This document shows positions 1 through 10,300 of a stretch of 64,000 nt of DNA, one piece after another (within the stretch, counting starts at the first letter, position 1; every line of letters starts with the position of its first letter). The notes under the pieces were generated by a model, which saw only the letters and a list, made by a program, of their open reading frames with translations, made no database searches and was not told where the DNA came from. Source of the stretch: Branchipolynoe longqiensis (taxonomy: Eukaryota > Annelida > Polychaeta > Phyllodocida > Polynoidae); assembly GCA_030323885.1 (NCBI GenBank), contig CM059189.1, forward strand, positions 46,693,015-46,757,014. The letters run 5' to 3'. Made by a program: the position numbers and the translations under genes.

Positions 1-73
1 GGCAGCACGTCCACTTCCGGTAATCGATACATGCACCCAAGGTTCATTCCCGCCCTCCACACGCCCACTCATG

Positions 74-430
74 TTAAAGCTGAATAGTCCGATGAAAACA
101 TCAAATATCCAAAACCAAAACAATTATCTAGATTTGATTTTACATATCTAATTTAGATACTGATGCGCTTATTTAAGCATTTGTTTCTGCGTAGAAGGCA
201 ATACTGAGTCAATTTAACAGAACCTGTTACTGCAGAAGTCTATGGTGTCAGAGTTTTGGCAAGCTTGCCAAAACTAATTTTCTATGTTTGCATTCAAAAT
301 ATCTTTAAAATTTACCATTTAAAATAAAAGTAACTTTGACCTAATGTAAAGTAGATAGTAGTGATCGATCTAATATATTTATCTCAGCAAAAATACAGAA
401 ATTCAAAACCATCGGACTATGCAACTTTAA
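74..430 (+). mobile_element. MITE-A copy (TTAA-ended)
   Basis: Reference copy of a family found about ten times here. It is about 355 bp and bounded by TTAA. Terminal inverted repeats read AGCTGCATAGTCCGATG and CATCGGACTATGCAACT. The centre holds the GTTTTGGCAAGCTTGCCAAAA palindrome. TTAA at both ends suggests a TTAA-targeting transposase such as piggyBac or Kolobok; no transposase is present. Confidence 0.85.
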
Positions 431-650
431 GATAACACACATGGAGGCATCCAATATCGTGACTGCGCATTGGGTATCAGCTCACTTTGGTGCCATGAGA
501 TTCTGACGTGTTAAATATGCATTAGTACACGGCCAGAGATCGACGCAGATGTCCATTGATTGGTGCTCGTCATGTGAGTGGGTGCGCAGGGATGGGTGGG
601 ATGGGAGATGCCGGAGAGGGGAGATGGGAGGGAGGAGTGCAAGTAAGTAA
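431..650. other. Unassigned sequence
   Basis: No gene or repeat recognised. Purine-rich GGGATGGGAGG-type sequence at 588-640. Confidence 0.5.
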
Positions 651-654
651 AAAT

Positions 655-1080
655 TCCAGTGTGCGAGTGACAGTATTCACGGCACTGGGGAGGTGGCACC
701 AACTGTCCCGCCCAGGGGAGGGGCCACCCATAAAGTAGTACACAGAATCAGGGTGGCCAGTAGGGGATATTCCCTTATGCGCCTTTATACTCGCATAAGT
801 TTTATACATCACATATATGCACCTTGCTACCCTTAAATTCCAGGGCTCGAATGACAATGGGAACACCCATAGTTCAGGTCAGGGCCGAAGGTGGCGCCAC
901 CAGTAGGAGTATGTAGTATAGGAGGTGAATACATTGAGGATAATGGTTGGTAGATAATGAAATAGAACAATAATAATAATAATTCCCTTCCGCACCTTTA
1001 TACTTGGGTAATGCTGATACATCACATATATGTATATCACTCACACACATAGTGACATACATATATTATATATTATGGAC
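655..1080 (+). repeat. Dispersed repeat R1 (two partial copies)
   Basis: The blocks GGTGGCGCCACC and ATATTCCCTT...TTTATACTCGCATAA...ATACATCACATATA occur at about 755-830 and 875-1075. They recur at 17,304-17,545 and 56,955-57,110. An unclassified dispersed repeat with AATAAT-rich middles. Confidence 0.6.
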
Positions 1081-1140
1081 GATAATTGGAACAGATGTAA
1101 TGGTATATGCATATACACATGCAGGTATGATGTACGATTT

Positions 1141-1466
1141 TTGTTTGTAGGGGTTTTTCATCCTGGCAACATTTAAGGTCTTACCAGGACGGGTACCGAC
1201 TTGTGATAGTGCACAGTCATGGTGACTTTATAGTGATGCCCCATTGAGAGACCAGGCCACCAGCAGCATGACCTGATTTCCAACTAAGTCACATTATCCT
1301 GACACTGAGCTAACCAGTCCTTGCCATATCCTATTAATGCCGAGCGCCAAGCTAGGCAGCGACAAGTATCAATTTTGTAAGTCATTGCTTTTGACTTGAC
1401 CGGGAATCAAACTCCCAATCTCCCGCACGGGAGGCCTGCACTGTACCGATTCGGCCAGCGCGTCCA
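1141..1466 (-). mobile_element. SINE-A copy
   Basis: Member of the commonest SINE here. Canonical order: a tRNA-like head (GGGATGGCCGAATGAG box A; GGTTCGAACCC box B), a 250-bp body (GTCAGGATAATGTGACTGAG; CAGTGGGGCAGCACTATAAA) and a tail GACCTTAGATGTTGCTAGGA then GTAAAACAACAAC. This copy is reversed and diverged in the head. Confidence 0.85.
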
Positions 1467-1544
1467 CTCTAAAAGAAGGTGGACAATGGAAGAGTGGGAA
1501 GACGACAGCAACGAGAAATAAGTCGCAGAGGGCAGTGGAGAACA

Positions 1545-2060
1545 AGGAAAACTGGAGAAAACTGGTTGTAAAGTGCCTTGCAGAGTTGTAAACCACTGCC
1601 TTGTGGTACAGGTTCTTGACAGAACCGAAGGCTAAGGGAGCAAACCCTAAACAGAAAACCATGTCACTGTGGCAGCATTAAGGGTGGTTGATGTATGGAA
1701 CTCCCAACATCTCCGGACCAGCCACTGCAGGGACAAATAGTTTTGCGCCTGTCTTGACATGTTCTTGCCAGTGTGAAACCTCTATTTGCTCCCCCAAGAA
1801 AGTGCTGCTGGTAACACGCAAAAGCCAGCAGCACTTCAACACTTTTGCAGGCAGCTTTCATGAAATGTTACAGAAAGAGAGGGTGCCCTAGTCTCTGGTT
1901 CAAGGATACCATCAAGAGAAACCTGAAGCTGAGAGACATTAAGACCGACTCATGGATGCAACTCTCACAGCAGAGAACTAAATGGAGAGCGGCAGTCAAG
2001 CAATGAAAGCAGTCTTTGTTGCATCGCGACCAACACCATATGATGATGATGATGATGAAA
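1545..2060 (+). mobile_element. LINE-F fragment, ORF2 C-terminus with (ATG)n tail
   Basis: Near 1,890-2,004 a plus frame reads W-F-K-D-T-I-K-R-N-L then W-M-Q-L-S-Q-Q-R-T-K-W-R-A-A-V-K-Q-stop. This resembles the GRP..R-x-K-D / W-R-x-x-V tail of non-LTR retrotransposon ORF2s. A microsatellite tail of ATG repeats follows (2039-2057). Upstream sequence matches the copies at 31,400 and 60,390. No intact ORF remains. Confidence 0.75.
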
Positions 2061-2182
2061 GTGATTGTTGATGTTGATGGTGTTATGTTGAAGGTGGCTA
2101 GTGAAGTCAAGAATCAATATGTATCCCCCTGAGAAAAGTATACTCTATATGGGCATGATGTAACTAATCCTTTGTTACACTA

Positions 2183-2360
2183 CAGTAACACCTCCCTAAC
2201 CGGCGACCTGCACTGTTCGACCACTCCCTTATATCGATCGCTTTATTTGGGCCCCAACTATACCATTGTAACCATATTCTAACTCCCCAAACCGACCACC
2301 TCCCTAAATGGACCACTTAAAGTGGGTCCTGAGGTCGGTCGATTTAGAGAGGTTTTACTG
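2183..2360 (+). mobile_element. Pogo/Tigger-like MITE-P1
   Basis: About 178 bp, nearly palindromic, with ends CAGTAACACCTCCCTAA and TTTAGAGAGGTTTTACTG, flanked by TA on both sides. CAGT ends and TA targets are typical of pogo/Tigger MITEs. The interior alternates GGTCGGT and GTGGTC-type words. Confidence 0.85.
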
Positions 2361-2388
2361 TATATCTATATTTTAGGCGACCTTAAAT

Positions 2389-2925
2389 TTAAAGGTGCAT
2401 AGTCCAATGACAACATCCCTTTTGCTAAATTAAAGCAGTTACTGCAGTTTGATCCACCAGATGGAATTTAGATATGGATTCACTGATTATGCATTTCTGG
2501 TTGCACAGAAGGAAATAGTATGTCAGTTTAATAGAATTTGTTAATGCTGAAAATCTATTGTGCTCAGCATGGTGAAACTAACTTTGCATGTTTTTAAATG
2601 ATATATACAGTAAAACCTCTCTAAATCGACTGACCTTGGGACCGACTTTAGGTGGTTCATTTAGGGAAGTGGTCGGTTTAGGGAGTTAGAATATGGTTAC
2701 AATGGTATCGTTGGGACCCAAATAAAGTGATCGATATAGCGGAGTGGTCGATCTGTGGAGGTGGTCGGTGAGGGAGGTTTTACTGTATATCCAAAGTTGG
2801 CCATTTATTATAAATGTTCCTTCAGACTAATGTAATTTAGCTTATTACGATCAAACTGATATATTCAATATCATTAGATGTATGACAGATATTCCAAAAC
2901 ATCAGATTGTGCAACTTTCAATAGA
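2389..2925 (+). mobile_element. MITE-A copy with nested MITE-P1
   Basis: Starts TTAAAGGTGCATAGTCC and ends near CATCAGATTGTGCAACTTT. It is interrupted at 2608-2785 by a MITE-P1 copy. Confidence 0.8.
2608..2785 (+). mobile_element. MITE-P1 nested in MITE-A
   Basis: Ends CAGTAAAACCTCTCTAAA and GGGAGGTTTTACTG, flanked by TA. It lies inside the MITE-A at 2389-2925, so it inserted later. Confidence 0.85.
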
Positions 2926-3304
2926 TATGGATATGACAACTCAGAGTTCGCGTTGATGCCGACTAAATGAAACAAGATGATGACGTTGGAGATTCGAAGT
3001 GAATACTCTGATGATTTGTACTGTCTACGGCCGCTTGAAGTGAAGACATGAAAAATTGAACTTTGTGTGAAATGTTGCGGGATAGATTAATATTGAATGT
3101 GTCCCTATATATAGGAATTCTCCCACACAATTTATATTTATGTAGTATTGCTAACATTAGTAATACGACAATGACTATTTGACTCGCTACCCCCCCCCCC
3201 CAAACAAACAAAAACACACACAAAAAACACAACAAAAACACCAAAGAATTAACCATTAACGATTACCAAAAAAAATAAAAAAAGACGATGTAGCGTGAAA
3301 AGCT
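2926..3304. other. Unassigned, with homopolymer run
   Basis: No gene seen. A C-run at about 3190-3201 is followed by an A/C-rich stretch to about 3,250. Confidence 0.5.
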
Positions 3305-3641
3305 TTGTTTGTCTGTTGTTGTTTTGCATCCTAGCAACATCTAAGGTCATATCAGGATGGGTACCGACTTGTGACAGTGCGCTCTCATGGCGACTTTATA
3401 GTGCTGTCCCACTGGGAAACCAGGCTGCTGGCACCATGAGCTGGTATCCCACTCAGTCACATTATCCTGACACTGAGCACACCAGTCCTTGCCCTGTCCT
3501 AATAATGCCGAGAGCCTGGCTAGGAAGCAAAAAGTATCAATTTTTAAGTCATTCATTTGACTCGACCGGGGTTCGAACCCCCGACCCCACGATCTACCAG
3601 CACGGGAGAGGGACGCTCTAACTCATTCGGCCATCCCGTCT
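3305..3641 (-). mobile_element. SINE-A, near full length
   Basis: Reversed copy with GTTGTTGTTTTGCATCC tail, complete body, box B GGTTCGAACCCCCG (reversed) and head ending GGCCATCCCGTC. Confidence 0.9.
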
Positions 3642-3836
3642 GGTTAGCGTGAAAAGCACCTAAGTGAAATATGTGGTACGCAGTTCTGAGAACGCTCCAT
3701 TATACCTGACTAACTAGCCTAAAACACTGCTGCTGTCACCAGTAATATGTTGGTTGGCTACACCACACACATCAGAGAGGGGGGGGGGGCCCTGTCTGAA
3801 ATGGGACTGCGTCTCTGTGGTACAAGCAACTGACCA

Positions 3837-4163
3837 GATGGGATGGCCGAATGAGTTAGAGCGTCCGTCTCCCATGTTGGTAGATCGTGGGATCCGAACC
3901 CTAGTTGCGTCAAACCAATGATGTAACAATTGATACTTGTCGCTTCCTAGCCTGGTGCTCGCCATTATTAGGATAGGGCAAGGACTGGTTGGCTCAGTGT
4001 CAGGATAATGTGACTGAGTGGGATATCAGGTCATGGTGCTGATGGCCTGGTCTTCCAGTGGGGCAGCACTAGAAAATCGACATGAGTGTGCACTGTCACA
4101 AGTCGGTGCCCGTCCTGATATGACCTTAGATGTTGCTAGGATGTAAAACAACAACATACAAGC
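3837..4163 (+). mobile_element. SINE-A, near full length
   Basis: Forward copy from GATGGGATGGCCGAATGAG to the GTAAAACAACAACATAC tail. Box B is weakened. It lies about 35 bp from the candidate exon at 4198-4238. Confidence 0.9.
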
Positions 4164-4197
4164 AACTGACGGACAACACATGACTTTGCCGGCTCAC

Positions 4198-4238
4198 CTG
4201 GTCGCGTCCCCGGGGACCGGGGCGGTGTTCCTCCCCAT
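4198..4238 (-). CDS. Candidate first coding exon, unknown gene
   Basis: Minus-strand ATG (plus CAT at 4236-4238) has A at -3 and G at +4. It is followed by 13 codons plus two bases (M-G-R-N-T-A-P-V-P-G-D-A-T) and a donor GTGAGCC (plus 4191-4197). It sits downstream of an ETS/CRE-like site in CpG-rich DNA. The next exon would lie at lower coordinates, possibly outside the window, and I found none. An opposite-strand donor-like CACAG|GTAAGG near 4,267 is an alternative. I do not recognise the protein. Confidence 0.25.
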
Positions 4239-4350
4239 CCTGCCGGCCGCGTGCAGGTCACCACAGGTAAGGCTTCCCGAGCTGCAGCTGCTGAATGCAT
4301 TCATGCGTGACGATCCCTGCTGGCACGGTCCCCGCGGGGCCAGTGGTAAA

Positions 4351-4366
4351 TGACGTCACTTCCGGT
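4351..4366 (-). promoter_or_regulatory. Composite CRE/ETS-like promoter site
   Basis: TGACGTCA (4351-4358) overlaps CACTTCCGGT (4357-4366). On the minus strand this reads ACCGGAAGTGACGTCA, a classical ETS-CRE composite of animal housekeeping promoters. It lies in a CpG-rich segment about 110 bp upstream of a minus-strand ATG with a donor after it. Confidence 0.45.
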
Positions 4367-4596
4367 GGGTTTGGGTTGAAGCACTGACAGAATAGAGGCA
4401 CTTGGGAAGAGAAGCACTCGGGAAGAGAAGCACTGTGTACTGGGCACTCGGAAACACTCTGGAATCTAGCACTCGGTTGCGTTAGACACACTACAGTCGG
4501 GAATTCAGCACTCGGTCGTGTTACTGTTAGACAAGGCGAACTCGGATACCCAACACTCAGTTGCGGTATACACACTTCACTCCGGAATCCAGTAGT

Positions 4597-4960
4597 CGCC
4601 GTAGATATCAGTAGATATCAGTAGGTATCAGTAGGTATCAGTAGATATCAGTAGATATCAGTAGATATCAGTAGATATCAGTAGATATCAGTAGATATCA
4701 GTAGATGTCAGTAGATGTCAGTAGATATCAGTAGGTATCAGTAGGTATCAGTAGGTATCAGTAGATATCAGTAGATATCAGCGGATATCAGTAGCTATCA
4801 GTAGCTATCAGTAGATATTAGTAGATGTCAGTATATGTCAGTAGATATCAATAGATATCAGTAAATATCAGTAGGTATCAGTAGGTATCAGTAGGTATCA
4901 GTAGGTATCAGTAGGTATCCGTAGATATCAGTAGATATCAGTTGATATCAGTAGATATCA
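4597..4960 (+). repeat. 10-bp satellite GTAGATATCA
   Basis: About 36 tandem units of GTAGATATCA with runs of GTAGGTATCA variants grouped together (4621-4640, 4731-4760, 4871-4920). Each unit contains the GATATC palindrome. Confidence 0.95.
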
Positions 4961-5002
4961 TAAGTCAAGCAGACCGTCAACATGGGGCGGCGCTTCAAAG
5001 TT

Positions 5003-5216
5003 CGCACTGACACGGCACTCGAACACACACAGGGCCTCCCTGCACCCAATGTATCAGCACCACTCGACACTCGAACACACACAGGGCCTCTCTGCACCCA
5101 ATGTCTCAACACCACTCGGCAACTCGCCAACTCGCCAACTCGCCAACTCGCCAACTCGCCAACTCGCCAACTCGCCAACTCGCCAACTCGCCAACTCGCC
5201 AACTCGCCAACTCGCC
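5003..5216 (+). repeat. 52-bp duplication and 8-bp satellite
   Basis: Two copies of a unit of about 52 bp containing CACTCGAACACACACAGGGC (5,012 and 5,064). They are followed at 5117-5216 by about 12 perfect units of AACTCGCC. Open frames reading N-S-P-T-R-Q-L-A repeats are artefacts. Confidence 0.95.
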
Positions 5217-5535
5217 ACTCAAATACACCGGGCTGCGATCAGGAAGGCAATATCAGGCAGGCTCTGATATATTAATGCCACATCCGGGTCTCTCCACATA
5301 AAGTCCGGGTGGATAGGACTATGAGTGCGAGATGATACAAACAAGAATAACACCCAAATAAAGCTGATGTCCCAGCCTGGTGCAGCAGCCCAGATAAGAT
5401 GATGTGGATGTGGATTTTGTCAATAGTCCACTTCAATGACCAACTTATATTGATAATGTGTAACCTGTCGAGGTGCGTATCCTTTTGTCGAAGGTTCTTT
5501 GGAAGAGCCTGGTGAGGTTACTGATAATACTACTG

Positions 5536-5780
5536 CTGGCAGTGATGGTGGTGGTGGTGCTGGTAGTACTGGTAGTAGTAGTGGTAGTGGGAGTAGTAGT
5601 GGTTGGTGGTGGTGGTGGGAGTAGTAGTGGTGGTGGTGGTGGTGGGAGTAGTGGTGGTAGTGTTGGTTGCAGTGGTGGTGGTAGTACTAGTAGTAGTAGT
5701 TGTCGTGGTGGTGGGAGTAGTGGTGGTCGTGGTGGTGGTAGTGGTGGTGGCGGTGGTGGGGGTGGTGGTGGTGGTGCCCA
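5536..5780 (+). repeat. GGT/AGT trinucleotide array
   Basis: About 245 bp of GGT with AGT interruptions. Frames coding poly-Gly/Ser, poly-Val or poly-Thr are artefacts of this array. Confidence 0.95.
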
Positions 5781-5838
5781 AAGTGTTGACTACCTCCAAG
5801 TACGCCGTGGTTTCAACATTCAACAGCAGGCTGCGCCT

Positions 5839-5979
5839 TCACAGAGTCTCAATCCAGCACGTGGGCGCCCGAGGGTCCCCAGTGACTGACTCCTCCTCCT
5901 CCTCCTCCTCCAGCACCTCCTCCAGCAGGTACAGGCCGCGCCGCCCCTGACACAAGCGGGCCGAGTGGTGCAGATGGTT
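5839..5979 (-). CDS. Candidate terminal exon ending in IETL
   Basis: A 46-codon open stretch and TGA follow a textbook acceptor on the minus strand: a long C-rich tract, then CCCCATCAG. It starts N-H-L-H-H-S-A-R, has L-Y-L-L-E-E-V-L then seven Glu (GAG) codons, and ends C-W-I-E-T-L-stop, a class I PDZ-ligand pattern. Codon third positions are G/C-rich like the INSC exons. It joins in phase to 6098-6208. No minus-strand AATAAA was noticed nearby. I cannot name the protein; the Glu run is low-complexity and the G-rich flanks advise caution. Confidence 0.33.
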   Translation of the reverse strand, partial: NHLHHSARLCQGRRGLYLLEEVLEEEEEEESVTGDPRAPTCWIETL

Positions 5980-6097
5980 CTGATGGGGCAGGGCGGGGGG
6001 GTGGGGGTTGGCTGGATGTGGTGGATGTGGTGGTGGGTGGGGGTGGGGGTGGGGGTGGGTGGGCGGAGGTTGTAGATCGGGTCCAGACGCTACTTAC

Positions 6098-6208
6098 CCC
6101 GGCCGCTACACGTAACCGGCGCGCCGGGGAGGGCACTGCGGCGCATGCGCGAGTCAGTGGCGACCCAATTGGTTCCTCCGCTCGCCACCAGGGCGCCCCC
6201 ACTGGCAT
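6098..6208 (-). CDS. Candidate 5' exon, unknown gene (two-exon model)
   Basis: Minus-strand ATG at 6206-6208, 37 codons (M-P-V-G-A-P-W-W-R to R-V-A-A-G), ending at a consensus donor GTAAGTAG (6091-6097) in phase 0. The exon overlaps a GCGCATGCGC NRF1-like site (6141-6150) and CCAATTGG (6165-6172). The stretch may therefore be promoter or 5' UTR rather than coding. The partner exon is 5839-5979, across a 118-bp intron. No homology recognised. Confidence 0.25.
6141..6172. promoter_or_regulatory. NRF1-like palindrome and CCAAT box
   Basis: GCGCATGCGC at 6141-6150 and the palindrome CCAATTGG at 6165-6172 lie in CpG-rich sequence. Both are common in CpG-island promoters. They would serve a minus-strand transcript that splices at 6,097/5,979, or one in either direction. 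Confidence 0.35.
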
Positions 6209-6419
6209 GGTGAGGAGGGACGCGGCGTTCCCGATAGTGGCGCCCTCTGATCACCAAAGTCGGTGGGGGTGGGTTGGGTGTAGTGGTAGAGTGGATATTG
6301 GGTGGTTCTGGACGCGGTGCTGCCGCCTACCGGGAACGGCCAGCACTAGCGGTTAAGGAGACGCTATGCTGAAGGAAGCTATATCACAATAAGACTTTGT
6401 CTTGTCTTGTCTTCAGACA

Positions 6420-7290
6420 TCCCACTCTCTGCTCCCTCAAACGATAATGACAATGACAGTGATTTGATTAGCTATTGCAACCCCTCACAGGGCATAAGAG
6501 CAGCAATATAGTACATGTTTACGTAGAAGGTAAAAACGAATAACAATCCGAAATGACATGTTCATGCAACCCAACCACTGAGGGACACCAGAGCAAGCAA
6601 GGTACCACTACTAAGACAGACCAGAAGCCAGATCAAAGCCCATGAAAGGAGCACACTGGAAATGGCCGCCAAGGCATGGAATGCGCAAACAGTGAAAGAA
6701 AGACAAATCCCTGACCTAAAAACGTACAAAAAATATCTGTGCAAAATAAAAACTGGGAACCCCAACTGAACTGCACCACAAGGGGGCAGGTGATATGTCA
6801 CGGCCCACCAACTGGACAGCCCAGGGCGGGATAACCGAAATATATAAGCCAGATAACATATCCAACAACAATATAAATCAATTTCAAACAAACATAACTC
6901 AACCACCTATTCCGTACAAGCCTATGGACATGTAAATAAAATAGGCTGGTATAGAATTAAGTAGAAAAAAAACGGAAAACTCTTCCCAAGAAAACCCCAA
7001 AACACTAACATAGAACCTTAAGAAAACAACTAACCTAGTAATAAGAATAGAACAAAAATACAATGCCAAGAGGGCCAAAAAGAAATAACATAGGCTACTA
7101 AACGTACCAACATATCTATCTGCTACTGAAATGCAGACAATCAAATAACTTATCAGCAGCTACTGTTTGGTAAGACAACACCAACACTACAGCTGGCCAG
7201 CATTGAAAACAAGCCTGGATACCCAGGCTTACATGCTATGGACAGAATAAATACAGCCTCAATAAAAAAGAAAGAAAAAAAGAAAGAAAA
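6420..7290 (+). mobile_element. Retroposon R2 with A-rich tail
   Basis: The last 200 bp (GCATGTAAGC-like, TATGGACAGAATAAATACAGCC) end in an AAAGAAAGAAAAA tail at about 7,265-7,290. The same 3' end occurs reversed at 49,664-49,905, with relatives at 24,306 and 54,925. The 5' limit is uncertain. No RT frame is recognised. Confidence 0.55.
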
Positions 7291-7667
7291 AGGAATGTTA
7301 AAGAATGGATATTTAGCAATATATCATATTGTAACTAAATGGGCATTGTTTGTAAGGCTGCTTCCAACTTGTACCACTGAATATCTTAAAGCATAAACTA
7401 TTAGTAGCCACTCTCCTCAGATGCAAATACATATTATATGTGATGGCTCCTCAAGAATTGCCGAAGTAATTTCAAATGGGTCACAGGTCATTTGAAGTTA
7501 TTCCGCCCATTCTTGAGTGCTTTAAATCAGATTAGATTAGAGTGCTTGAGCTATATGTTCAGGCCAAGTCGGAGACTCGACATTCAGTACTGACACACCT
7601 CCCCACTGTGTGGGGAGGATGGTCTGTTCAGGTTTTCTTTTCATCAGAACTATTGACATGTCTGTCT
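7291..7667. other. Unassigned sequence
   Basis: No gene or known repeat seen. Confidence 0.5.
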
Positions 7668-7670
7668 AAA

Positions 7671-7871
7671 GGCCCGGTCACACACACGTTAGTGGACGTA
7701 GTTGAACATAGTGGAGGCTAACATAGTTGAATGTAGTTGAATGTAGTCGAAGCTAGTTGAACATACCGGCATCCATACTTCTCCGGTACGTTCAACTACG
7801 TTCAATTACGTTCAATCACGTTCAATTATGTTAGCCTCAACTACGTCCACTGACGTGTATGTGACAGGGCC
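7671..7871 (+). mobile_element. Hairpin element HP1 (ACGTTCAACT word)
   Basis: Ends GGCCCGGTCACACACACGTT and GACGTGTATGTGACAGGGCC. Left-arm units resemble AGTTGAACGT or AGTTGAATGT, right-arm units ACGTTCAACT or ACGTTCAATT. The loop is about 30 bp (ATACCGGCATCCATACTTC). A 200-bp relative of HP2 at 22,404. Confidence 0.85.
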
Positions 7872-8114
7872 TGTTTGCACTGTATTACCTTTGTCCAAAG
7901 CTTCGTTGCGCCTCATTTGCTATAGACCCATATTTTGCTGATTGCACAATGCACCCTACAATTATGTATAAATAAATGTTCCAGTGTTTACTGCATTCTG
8001 CATAGCTAATTTCCTATTTGCAACAAGACTCCATTCTTGTGGTTCCACCACACTGGGTACGGTAGGTATGTCAAATGGGCTGAGCGACACTTGAACATCG
8101 TAAGTACTTTCTCT

Positions 8115-8433
8115 TAAAGCTGCGTAGTCTGATGAAAACATAACATTTTCAAAACCAAAACAATTATCTAAATTTGATTCTACATATCTAACTTAGATGC
8201 TGGTGCACTTATTAAACATTTGTCGTCACATATAAGGAGATACTGAGTCAATCAATAGAACCTTTTAGTTTTACTGCAGAAGCCTATGGTGATAGGGTTT
8301 TGGCAAGCTTGCCAAAATTAATTTAGCATGCTTCCATTTCAAATAGCTCAAAAGTTAGCGATTTAAAATAAATGTTACTTCAAACCAAAGTAAGGTAGAT
8401 TATAATGAACAACCTCGGACTGTGCAACTTTAA
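8115..8433 (+). mobile_element. MITE-A copy
   Basis: TTAA-bounded. Left end TTAAAGCTGCGTAGTCCGATG, right end TCGGACTGTGCAACTTTAA. Confidence 0.85.
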
Positions 8434-8699
8434 GGTCAGACAAGCCATCAGGAGATACTGAAAAAAGTATTTCCAACAGATTTTCAATTCCAGTGCTTGC
8501 CGTAGGATCTATTTTCCGTGGGTACGGCACTGTCCACGCGATAGTACAGTGTCTCTGTTACCAAGGCAACACATGTGTAATGACATAAGCGTTGCCCTTT
8601 TATATGGGGTCCTTTATTAAATCTGTATTTATTAGCTAGTGAGATATTAATAACAGCCAAATAGCCTTCTGTCTTCCTTTCTTCTCAGGACTGGGTTGG

Positions 8700-9468
8700 T
8701 CGGGTACTAACTGACTATGATGTCCCCTCTAGATATTGTGAATAGAATCAATAAAGCTGGAATACTATTCAACATGAAGATGAATGTCAGGAAGACCAAA
8801 ACAATGGTTATAAGTAAAAAGACAGATAAACCAAATATCAATATAACCATAGATGGCACAAACATAGAACAAGTATCCGATTTCATGTATCTCGGACAAA
8901 AGATTACAAATGATGGGAGATGTGAGGAAGAAATTAAGAGAAGGATAACAATATCCCAAACAACATTCTCCAAAATGAATAGAGTGTTAACATCAAGTAA
9001 GATATTAATACATACAAGGAAGCGTATTCTTCAGTGCTATGTGTGGTCTACTCTAATGTATGGGGCTGAGACATGGACAATCTCTAAGAAAATGTACAAA
9101 CATTTAGCAGCATTTGAGATGTGGACTTATTGAAAGATGATGAAAATATCATGGACAAAGAAGATCACCAACAACGAAGTTCTCAGAAAAATTAAAAATA
9201 AGAAATGCTTGTTTGCCACTATACAGACAAAGAAACTTATTTATTTTGGCCACATCATTCGTCAGATTTCAATATACCGTACATTGTTGGAAGGGAAGGT
9301 GAATGGCAGCAGAGGGAGAGGGAGACCAAGAACATCATGGTTTACAAATATTTCACAGTGGACTGGCTTGAATTATTCACAGTTTATCAGAACAGCACAC
9401 CATCGGGACAAGTGGAGAACCATTGCATCCAACCCTCGACTAGAGGACGGAACTATTGATTGATTGAT
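8700..9468 (+). mobile_element. RTE-like LINE 3' end, one stop in the frame
   Basis: Plus-frame residues from about 8,717 read N-V-R-K-T-K-T-M-V-I-S, Y-L-G-Q-K-I-T, V-W-S-T-L-M-Y-G-A-E-T-W-T, then after one TGA (9131-9133) W-T-K-K-I-T-N-N-E-V-L, G-H-I-I-R-Q and S-R-G-R-G-R-P-R-T-S-W. This is the RT thumb and C-terminal region typical of RTE-type elements. The tail is (ATTG)n at 9455-9468 and the 5' part is missing. The TGA stands where an Arg codon is plausible, so CGA to TGA decay would explain it. Confidence 0.88.
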
Positions 9469-9475
9469 GTCCACT

Positions 9476-9830
9476 CTGAAGTTGCATAGTCCGATGGTTT
9501 TGAGTTGCTGCCATTTTATTAGATTGATTGGTATAATCCACCTAACTTTAGTTTGAAATTGAAGTAACCTTTATTCTAAAATGGTTAACTTTGAATATAT
9601 TTGAAGTGAAATATGACAAATTAATGTTAGTGCACATGTCAGTATTTGGACACTTTAACATTTGGATACAGTAACATATTATATTAAACTGACTTACTAT
9701 TCCCTTCTTTCCAGCAAGCAGTGCATGTTTAATGAGAGCACTTGTAGTTAAGTCGAATATATAGGATCAAATATAGGTTCAGTGTTTTGCTTGTGAAAAT
9801 TGGATGCCTCATCGAACTAATCATTGTAAA
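9476..9830 (-). mobile_element. MITE-A copy, decayed
   Basis: Begins GAAGTTGCATAGTCCGATGG. The family interior (TTTGAAATTGAAGTAACCTTTATT; AATATATTTGAAGTG) follows in reverse orientation. The far end is degraded. Confidence 0.7.
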
Positions 9831-10294
9831 TTTAATTTAGGTGAAATATAAAATGGAGTTTTATATATATAATATATTAATGGAACTGGAAGAGTAGGTT
9901 AGTGGTATGAAGACCTCTGGAAAGTTCTAGAACAAGTAGCTTGAGGTGTATGGTCAGCACTTGTGTGTGCATGCAAGCAGGGATTGAGTGCCATGTAGGG
10001 ATTTATAAGCAGGCCCCGCACAGCAGTAAGACGGCTGCTGCAACTGAATTTTGTTTCAATATAGGGGTTGGTTTAGCCAGCGAGAGATTTGAGAACCATA
10101 TTGGTATTGTGTTGGTTGTGTAATGAATAATACATAGTTAAATGTTAGTAGTAGGAAGGAACAATACCATGATGAATGGTAGCATAAGTAGTGTCACCTT
10201 TCATAGTGGTTTTATGCATAACTGCCATGAATGACTGTCATGGATATAGAGACCACATGCCAGCTCGATCTTTATGTAATTGATTACCGGGTGT
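9831..10294. other. Unassigned sequence
   Basis: No gene or repeat recognised. Confidence 0.5.
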
Positions 10295-10300
10295 AATGTA

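Noticed and set aside
5473..5889. Glycine/valine-rich secreted-looking protein
   Set aside because: The hydrophobic start and Gly-rich body come from the GGT/AGT trinucleotide array. No conserved domain.
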